A stretch of DNA of 11,466 nt from Bacteroidia bacterium (GTDB lineage Bacteria > Bacteroidota > Bacteroidia > Bacteroidales > UBA12481): positions 1-11,466 of the forward strand of contig JAPLDV010000735.1 of assembly GCA_026391235.1 (NCBI GenBank), given 5' to 3'. The notes below the pieces were generated by a model. It was not told the DNA's origin, made no database searches, and was given only the letters and a program-made list of their open reading frames with translations. How positions within the stretch are numbered: position 1 is the stretch's first letter; every line of letters begins with the position of its first letter. The position numbers were made by a program, and so were the translations under genes. Of the stretch, positions 6,363-11,466 are shown piece after piece.

Positions 6363-7748
6363 ATGAAAAATAAATCAAAGAGGTTTACCATACTGATTGC
6401 CGGTGCCCTGTCAGCCTGCTTGTTTCTACTTCTGTCTTTTATATCCGATGATGGGAAAAGCGAAAATCACCTGTCAAAAGGAGCTGTTTTGGGCAACCGC
6501 TTCCTGACATTAAATACTGTCGTCCGAGTCAATCAGATAGAAGTCACCCGAAACCGGAATGAAGGCGAAGACGAAGCTGCCATACATACACTGGCTTATG
6601 CCACGGCTTTTCGTGAAGCCATCGCTGCCGGATGGCCCGAAGCCAGAATTACCTGGGCATTCAGCTGGCAGGCCCTGTTCTCGGTATTGCCCAATTACAG
6701 GGAGATACGTGATTATGCAAAGCAATGCCATCAGAAATATGGAGATGATGTGACATTTATCCCCGGGGGATATTTCGCAAATGCATATAATACACGGGAA
6801 CAGGTGAATAAGGATCTGCACGATGCTTTGAATCGGGTATCCGAATTTATGGGCAACGGGTTTCGCCCGAAAAGTGTGGTTGCCGGATTTTTGGCTGCTG
6901 AAAACCTGCAATATCTGGCTGAAACAGAAAACATCCATGTTTGCCAGGGCAATATCTGGAGCCAGTATGCTATTGATAATCAGGATGGTGATGGATCCAT
7001 TTGCTACCCGTATTATCCGTCGGCGGAGCATTTCTGCAAGCCGGCACAATCGAAATCCGATTTCATCGACTGCGTGAACCTTGATGGCTGGACCTGCGAT
7101 TTCCTGGCCGCGAGGCGCGAAGGATTTAAGGAGGGTTTTAATAGCCGGATGGGTGTAGGTCCGATCGAAACAGTCCAGAACCATGGTCCGGTGGATGGGC
7201 TGAAGCAGATGATTGCCACTACGGCCGTTCATTTCGACACGGGCTTTTCGTTAAATGGATTTGCCTGGGTGACTGATTGCTGGGAAATATCGCTGATCAA
7301 GCCGATCGGCCACCTGGAATGTTTAACCGCCTGGCTCCAGGAGATCCGGACAAGATGGCCCGATGCAAAATGCATCACCCAGGGTGAATTCGGGCTGCTC
7401 TGGAGAAAGGAATTTAAAAATAACGATAAAATAGATTATCGCTTTATTCAAAAAGGCACAGGAATCGGGGGTTCGGATAAAGACAAGGAAATCAGCTGGT
7501 TTATGAATAAGAATTTCCGGTTGGCTTTCCTAAAAGATATAAAGGATAATTCCGAAAAAGTAATCGATTTTACCCGGTATGATGTTCCTGCAAAAGAACC
7601 GCAAAACATCTCCCGTAACTGGAGCCTGATGGGTGAGATCAACCAGAAGCAGACACGGCCGCAGGATGCGCCGCTGCCGCTGAAAAGGCTATCGGATAAA
7701 GACCGGGAGGTTATTTTCAGGGAATATCCGGAGTTAAGCGGGCGGTAG
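6363..7748 (+). CDS. Exported DUF3863/DUF3864-like protein, possible glycan-active enzyme
   Basis: This 461-residue protein starts with a basic segment (KNKSKR) and a hydrophobic stretch at 8-28, a signal peptide or membrane anchor. L16-S-A-C19 reads as a lipobox, but the hydrophobic run continues past C19, so lipidation is doubtful. The body resembles, from memory, the Bacteroidota DUF3863 plus DUF3864 families known mainly from structural genomics. Segments such as ITWAFSWQALF (96-106), FIPGGYFAN (132-140), GFRPKSVVAGFLAAE (166-180), HFDTGF (290-295) and WVTDCWEIS (302-310) have the feel of NodB/polysaccharide-deacetylase-like barrels, but I cannot place a confirmed His/His/Asp metal site. 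ATG 6363 is used; an ATG-AAA-TGA minigene at 6358-6366 overlaps it. It converges with the large T9SS protein gene 125 bp away, and joint action on a glycan is only inferred. Confidence 0.75.
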   Translation: MKNKSKRFTILIAGALSACLFLLLSFISDDGKSENHLSKGAVLGNRFLTLNTVVRVNQIEVTRNRNEGEDEAAIHTLAYATAFREAIAAGWPEARITWAFSWQALFSVLPNYREIRDYAKQCHQKYGDDVTFIPGGYFANAYNTREQVNKDLHDALNRVSEFMGNGFRPKSVVAGFLAAENLQYLAETENIHVCQGNIWSQYAIDNQDGDGSICYPYYPSAEHFCKPAQSKSDFIDCVNLDGWTCDFLAARREGFKEGFNSRMGVGPIETVQNHGPVDGLKQMIATTAVHFDTGFSLNGFAWVTDCWEISLIKPIGHLECLTAWLQEIRTRWPDAKCITQGEFGLLWRKEFKNNDKIDYRFIQKGTGIGGSDKDKEISWFMNKNFRLAFLKDIKDNSEKVIDFTRYDVPAKEPQNISRNWSLMGEINQKQTRPQDAPLPLKRLSDKDREVIFREYPELSGR

Positions 7749-7777
7749 AGGCTGAGGGAGTTGTCGGTTGTCATGAT

Positions 7778-7809
7778 CCAATGTGCCAATGTGCAAATGC
7801 GCCAATGAA
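7778..7809 (+). repeat. 8-bp tandem repeat CCAATGTG
   Basis: Two perfect units CCAATGTG (7778-7785, 7786-7793) are followed by two diverged ones, CAAATGCG (7794-7801) and CCAATGAA (7802-7809). A further fragment, TGTGCCAATTCG, begins at 7813. It lies between the two convergent genes at 7748 and 7874, next to the 9-bp array. No function is assigned. Confidence 0.75.
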
Positions 7810-7839
7810 TTCTGTGCCAATTCGTTCCCTTCTGCTCTT

Positions 7840-7884
7840 AACTCTCTTAACCTTCTTAACTCTCTTAACCTTCTTAACGCTCCT
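7840..7884 (+). repeat. 9-bp tandem repeat overlapping the end of the large gene
   Basis: Units in register are AACTCTCTT (7840-7848), AACCTTCTT (7849-7857), AACTCTCTT (7858-7866), AACCTTCTT (7867-7875) and a diverged AACGCTCCT (7876-7884). The alternation produces an exact 18-bp duplication, 7842-7859 and 7860-7877. AACCTTCTT is identical to the last unit of the array at 3461-3507 and on the same strand. The TAA stop of the minus-strand gene (7874-7876) lies inside the array. Confidence 0.9.
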
Positions 7885-10800
7885 CGTTCCGGATCACTAT
7901 CTTTTTTGTTAGCGTGCGCCCATCTTTCAGGATCACCTTTAGCAAATACAGCCCTAAGGCAGTTGGGGGAGTAGGAATGCTGATCCCGGTCGTTTCTGCA
8001 TTAATCTGATAATCATTCAATTTCTGTCCTTTGGCCGTGAACAGCGAAATGCTTTCGACATCAGCCTTACCAGTGAATTCGATATTGACAACCTTTTCAG
8101 CCGGGTTTGGCCAGATGCGGGCAATATCATCCCCCGTGCTGTCTGCCTGAGGAACGGCCCATTGGTCCTTTAATCGGGCTATTTGCCTAACCGGGATCTC
8201 CTTATCCCAGACCTTAACTTCATCCACGCATCCGAGCAATGCATACTGGGTTTCCACATTGTCCATCCTGCCTATGGTCAGGGGTTTTGTTGAGGAAAGG
8301 ATGGCTCCTGAGAAGGGTTTAAAGGAATCGAGAATTCCATCGACATACAGTTCCATTGAATAGCCGGTATAGAGGACGGCAACATGATAATAGCGGTTCA
8401 GTTCGATTGGCAATGAGCCATCGAGGTCGGCAATTCCGGTGCCTGTTTTTACCGTCCACCGCAGCCGGCCTTCCGGTGTGATGGATAATTTATAACGCTG
8501 CTGCCACGATCCGTGAGAGATGATAAACCTTTCGGAGCCCAGCTGTTCGCATTTTACCCAACAGCTCAGGCTAACGGTGCCGGTGAAGTTCAGGTCAGCG
8601 TTATTATCGGTGAAAATAATATCCTGTCCAGATGAAAACCGGTACGCCAGCGAGGGCATGCTGCGGGGATCATCTGTTTTGGTAACGCCGGATACGGTGG
8701 CGTGGAACCGGTCGGCAGCAGCGTTACGGTCGTCGGAGTCAAAAGGATACCAGATCAACGGAGTCTGCATCTGAAGGCTGGTGTCTTTTACCAGTGCGCC
8801 GGCTGATACCGTTGTAGAAAGCTTATCCTGGTTGGTAACCTTCACGGTGATGGTTCCCACCCCTGGTGCTGCCGGAGCCTGCCAGGTAACGGAACTCCCG
8901 CCGGGCTGTGAAATGGCGCCCGATGAAGCGGTCCATGCATACCCGAGAATTTCACCTTGCACCGGTTCAACCAGTGCCGTAAACCTGTTTGAGCCACCAC
9001 TAACCGTGTATCTTGAATCTGATTGTATGCCTGTCACCACCGGCGGCAGGGGAATGCGATCTACGATCTGAAGGTGCAGGGTATCTTCAGTGGTCAGGCC
9101 ATTGAAGCTAATCCTGCATTTTAGAACGGATTGAGATTGGTTGCCCGGAGAGGTAATCCGCACCTGCGACTGGCTTGGTCCTTCAATCAATATATCATCC
9201 AGATACCATTCAAACTGCAGCTGGTCAACCGGGTCGATATTCCCGGGTTCGCAATATGCAGTAAATGCCGAATTGATAAGAATTGGGTTATGATCAACAG
9301 AAAGATCTTTTATCCGGAGGTTTGCAGAGTAGTTGTACCGATAATGATAATCGAGAATGTTATTGCCGGCATAGAGCCTGACATTGCGGGCTTCCGGACT
9401 CTGGCCCGCCGGGAAAAGCCTGATCAGCCTGACTTCCCCGGCTGGAACCGTTAGCTGAATGGAATCGGATGATGCTGGAAACAGTATGGTTTCGGTGATG
9501 GCATCGTACACCCCGAACGAGCCTGTTGGAAGTTTGACATTAACTAGTTGACCGACTAGTAACGGATTAAAATATAGATAGGAAACGAGGGAATTATCTC
9601 CGTAAAAATCAGTTTTATTGAGGTCGATCTGAAGGATCCCGGGAATATTGGTTGTTTTTGCCACTGCGGCAAGATATCCCACACCGGATCCGCTGTAGAG
9701 CGACAGGTTTGTGGCTGCCCAGCCGCCGCCGATGGCATCGCCGGTGGCATACGGCGATCGGCCGCCCCAAATTTCTTTCATGGATTCATGTGGTATGCAG
9801 GCAGTTGGGTCGTTTGCAGAAGCCCAGGCATAGGAATCCTGGTTGGTTTGGGGAAGGGCGTTCCAGTAAAACAAACGGCTGGCATTGGTCACATTCAGTA
9901 TCCATTTGGCTATGGCCCTGGCGTATCGCTTGTCATATTTGGGTATTGGCGCCAGGGCGGCAACCTGCTGGAAACCATTCATCACAAATGCGTAATCATC
10001 GCCCCCATCGTTGGCTTCTCCGATCAATCCCGAAACATCGTATCCGCCCCATTTCCCGACAATAGATCCCCATCCCCTGAGATCGCCCCGGTTAAAACAC
10101 CAGTCGAGCAGCTTTTGCATGGGGTAATTTGTACCGTCAACGGCGTTCATCCTGGCCGCAGCAAGGGTTCCGTACGACAGCTGAAGTTCATACGAAGGGT
10201 TTGATCCGAATCCGGTGAGGAAATCCATGGCAAGCTGGGCGCCTGTGAAATATTTTTTGTTGCCCGTTTCGAGATATGCATTGTAAAGCAGCCAGGCGAT
10301 GCTTCCTGCCGATTCGGGTTCCGGAACGCCCGTTGTCAGTGGCAGCCCCGTCATCAGGTTAAATGCCCGGTAGTTCATTTTGGGCAGCGTCCAGGGTGTA
10401 GTGCTTCCGCCCAGCTGTTTTACACAACTGAGCCAGCGATCGGCAACGGTGGTAAACTGATTGGTAAATTCGGGTACTGCATCAGGGTAAAGAGATCGCA
10501 GCTGATAGAAGAACACATTCGGCATCACATCGTACCACCAGTCATTGCCCGATGTCGTAAAATAGCTGTTCAGATAGACATTCTGACCGTTTTTCAGGTT
10601 AAAAAAGTCTTTGGTTTTCGATACCCAGTCGATTCCGTTCTGGTTGCTCTTGTCAACTCCGGCGAGACTGGCCCCGACCAGTGCCGGTAAGATGTTAATG
10701 GCTTCCGCCTGATTAAGATGACCATCAACGCCCACATAAGAATCGAGAAAGAAGGCACTATTATCAGGATAATTGAATTGGCCCTGATTACCCAGGCGCG

Positions 10801-11002
10801 ACAAAGGCAGATATTGACCGGTTTTAGCCAGGTTGAAGATTAAGCTGTCATAATCCCGGGCCACCAGGTTCCAATCCCTGATCAGGAGCGGCAGCGGTGA
10901 ATCGGGCATCCTGTCGATCCGCGGAATGTTTAATTGCCTCTGCTGAGAAAACAACTGCATGGTTGAGATGCAGAATAGCAGTATAAGTTTCAGACGGATC
11001 AT
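7874..11002 (-). CDS. Large secreted multidomain protein with LamG and type IX sorting domains
   Basis: This is a 1042-residue exported protein. A signal peptide ends near residue 19 (LFS-QQ). Residues about 30-460 form an alpha-rich region with many aromatic and glycine motifs (GNDWWYDVMPNVFFYQ at 152-167, PEPESAGSIAWLLYNAYL at 227-244, GEANDGGDDYAF at 328-339, IWGGRSPYATGDAIGGGW at 411-428) that looks like an alpha/alpha toroid of glycoside hydrolases or polysaccharide lyases; I cannot assign a family. Residues 480-535 form a beta module. Two Ig/PKD-like domains follow (about 565-650 and 655-738), then a LamG/concanavalin-like domain (about 745-945, with LSCWVK, YHVAVLYTG, MELYVDG and DEVKVWD). 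A type IX (Por) sorting domain (about 962-1042) starts IWPNPAEKVVNIEF and ends KKIVIRNEER. The frame opens with TTG at 11009-11011; I chose ATG at 11000-11002 because it gives the normal signal peptide. It probably acts on extracellular glycans. Confidence 0.85.
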   Translation of the reverse strand: MIRLKLILLFCISTMQLFSQQRQLNIPRIDRMPDSPLPLLIRDWNLVARDYDSLIFNLAKTGQYLPLSRLGNQGQFNYPDNSAFFLDSYVGVDGHLNQAEAINILPALVGASLAGVDKSNQNGIDWVSKTKDFFNLKNGQNVYLNSYFTTSGNDWWYDVMPNVFFYQLRSLYPDAVPEFTNQFTTVADRWLSCVKQLGGSTTPWTLPKMNYRAFNLMTGLPLTTGVPEPESAGSIAWLLYNAYLETGNKKYFTGAQLAMDFLTGFGSNPSYELQLSYGTLAAARMNAVDGTNYPMQKLLDWCFNRGDLRGWGSIVGKWGGYDVSGLIGEANDGGDDYAFVMNGFQQVAALAPIPKYDKRYARAIAKWILNVTNASRLFYWNALPQTNQDSYAWASANDPTACIPHESMKEIWGGRSPYATGDAIGGGWAATNLSLYSGSGVGYLAAVAKTTNIPGILQIDLNKTDFYGDNSLVSYLYFNPLLVGQLVNVKLPTGSFGVYDAITETILFPASSDSIQLTVPAGEVRLIRLFPAGQSPEARNVRLYAGNNILDYHYRYNYSANLRIKDLSVDHNPILINSAFTAYCEPGNIDPVDQLQFEWYLDDILIEGPSQSQVRITSPGNQSQSVLKCRISFNGLTTEDTLHLQIVDRIPLPPVVTGIQSDSRYTVSGGSNRFTALVEPVQGEILGYAWTASSGAISQPGGSSVTWQAPAAPGVGTITVKVTNQDKLSTTVSAGALVKDTSLQMQTPLIWYPFDSDDRNAAADRFHATVSGVTKTDDPRSMPSLAYRFSSGQDIIFTDNNADLNFTGTVSLSCWVKCEQLGSERFIISHGSWQQRYKLSITPEGRLRWTVKTGTGIADLDGSLPIELNRYYHVAVLYTGYSMELYVDGILDSFKPFSGAILSSTKPLTIGRMDNVETQYALLGCVDEVKVWDKEIPVRQIARLKDQWAVPQADSTGDDIARIWPNPAEKVVNIEFTGKADVESISLFTAKGQKLNDYQINAETTGISIPTPPTALGLYLLKVILKDGRTLTKKIVIRNEER

Positions 11003-11028
11003 ATTAAGCAATTTAGTAATTTACCATT

Positions 11029-11036
11029 CAAAGATA
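11029..11036 (-). promoter_or_regulatory. -7 promoter box of the large T9SS-exported protein gene
   Basis: On the minus strand the sequence reads TATCTTTG, an exact TAnnTTTG match, 26 nt upstream of the ATG at 11002. This spacing gives a leader of about 20 nt, A/T-rich and without a Shine-Dalgarno sequence, and supports ATG 11002 over the upstream TTG. A TTG lies only 13 bp upstream of the box, closer than the usual 19-21 bp, so the -33 element is uncertain. Confidence 0.5.
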
Positions 11037-11051
11037 CTCACCACGGAGGCA

Positions 11052-11169
11052 AAAAGGTACCCACCCCCAGATTCGAGGACCAATTCTGAATTTTGAAATT
11101 TCAGATTCATGTTGAGTCCCGAAGTATGTGGCCAAACGGCCCTAAGTCTAATAACCCGAAAAGGTACCC
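11052..11169. repeat. Separated 11-bp direct repeats AAAAGGTACCC
   Basis: AAAAGGTACCC occurs at 11052-11062 and 11159-11169, 107 bp apart in start position. Each copy is followed by a C-rich stretch (ACCCCCAG and CCCTCGCCCCCTAG). The interval contains two small inverted repeats but no coding capacity. It may be the remnant of a mobile element end or a paired protein-binding site; neither is shown by the sequence alone. Confidence 0.5.
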
Positions 11170-11318
11170 CCCTCGCCCCCTAGCCATCAACCTAAGGACA
11201 TAATACGTTAATTTTCAATAGTTTTAAAGGCCCTTCTGGCTACTATGATCCATTTATATTACCCGTAAGTGAATAGGTAATTGAAATCCAGTTCAAAGCG
11301 GTGCGGGTAAGGGTAGCG

Positions 11319-11338
11319 ATCCCGGCCTTCGCCGGGAT
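11319..11338. repeat. REP-like GC-rich hairpin
   Basis: ATCCCGGC (11319-11326), loop CTTC (11327-11330) and GCCGGGAT (11331-11338) form a perfect 8-bp stem. Read on the minus strand, with its flanks, it is the GTCATCCCGGCGAAGGCCGGGATC type of dispersed repeat seen in many bacterial genomes, and it produces the familiar spurious peptide HPGEGRD in conceptual translations. It is a single copy here, with no T-tract for a classical terminator. Confidence 0.7.
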
Positions 11339-11466
11339 GACAATGTCTCATAGGGAAAAAAGGACGGGAAGGGTTGGTGCGTGGGTGTGAGGTCGCTACT
11401 TCATGATGAATCGAACATCTCCTGACGACGCTCACCACACACACTCTCTCACCCTCACACTTCTTC

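Larger units (their letters stand above)
11003..11466. other. Right-hand non-coding stretch
   Basis: No convincing gene was found. The stretch holds the promoter box of the large gene, two copies of an 11-bp direct repeat AAAAGGTACCC (11052-11062 and 11159-11169), each followed by C-runs, and a 6-bp stem TCTGAA/TTCAGA (11085-11090 and 11100-11105). It also holds GGCC-AAAC-GGCC (11130-11141), the REP-like hairpin at 11319-11338 and a low-complexity CA/CT-rich tail from about 11430 to the end. The 61-codon minus-strand frame across 11259-11444 owes its CHPGEGRD peptide to the hairpin and is not protein-like. Confidence 0.6.

Noticed and set aside
6510..7232. 240-codon minus-strand ORF opposite the DUF3863-like gene
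   Set aside because: Antisense shadow of a well-supported gene; no domain, signal or upstream promoter of its own.
9543..9560. Two ACTAGT palindromes 12 bp apart in start position
   Set aside because: They lie within well-supported coding sequence of the large protein and are explained by its codons.
11259..11444. 61-codon minus-strand ORF with CHPGEGRD
   Set aside because: The peptide is the typical translation of a REP-like hairpin, not a real protein.

Overview
The window looks like about 11.5 kb of chromosome from a member of the Bacteroidota, probably a free-living or environmental Bacteroidia-type organism. Three things point this way. The large secreted protein on the minus strand ends in a type IX secretion (Por) sorting domain. 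Several genes are preceded by the Bacteroidota -7 promoter box TAnnTTTG and by A-rich leaders without a Shine-Dalgarno sequence. The proteins (FtsX/MacB-type permease of about 800 residues, Haem_bd-type cytochrome, OmpA-like lipid/peptidoglycan anchors) are typical of that phylum. No rRNA, tRNA, CRISPR array or intact transposase was seen.

Layout from left to right. A small membrane-anchored monohaem protein (189-587) is followed 24 bp later by a small one-pass membrane protein of unknown function with a GTG start (612-1007). A two-module FtsX/MacB-type ABC permease (1018-3408) lies on the minus strand, tail to tail with them. It diverges from an extended-SDR NAD(P)-dependent epimerase/reductase-like gene (3525-4520). 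Then come a small lipoprotein (4582-5064), a frameshifted coding remnant (5084-5304), an OmpA-family outer-membrane protein (5393-6205) and an exported protein resembling DUF3863/DUF3864-type Bacteroidota proteins, with a polysaccharide-deacetylase-like flavour (6363-7748). Convergent with the last is a 1042-residue exported protein (7874-11002) with an unassigned alpha-helical, probably carbohydrate-active region, two Ig/PKD-like domains, a LamG/concanavalin-like domain and a T9SS sorting domain. The final 460 bp appear non-coding.

The genes do not form one obvious pathway. Most concern the cell envelope or export. The two exported proteins on the right could both act on glycans, but that is inference.

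The most distinctive non-genic signal is a set of short intergenic tandem repeats. A 9-bp family (exact shared unit AACCTTCTT) occurs at two distant gaps on the same strand. A 7-bp array (AACCGAT) runs right up to a start codon. An 8-bp array (CCAATGTG) lies in the same gap as one of the 9-bp arrays. One 9-bp array extends into the end of the large gene and contains its stop codon. A REP-like GC-rich hairpin and a separated pair of 11-bp direct repeats lie in the right-hand non-coding stretch.
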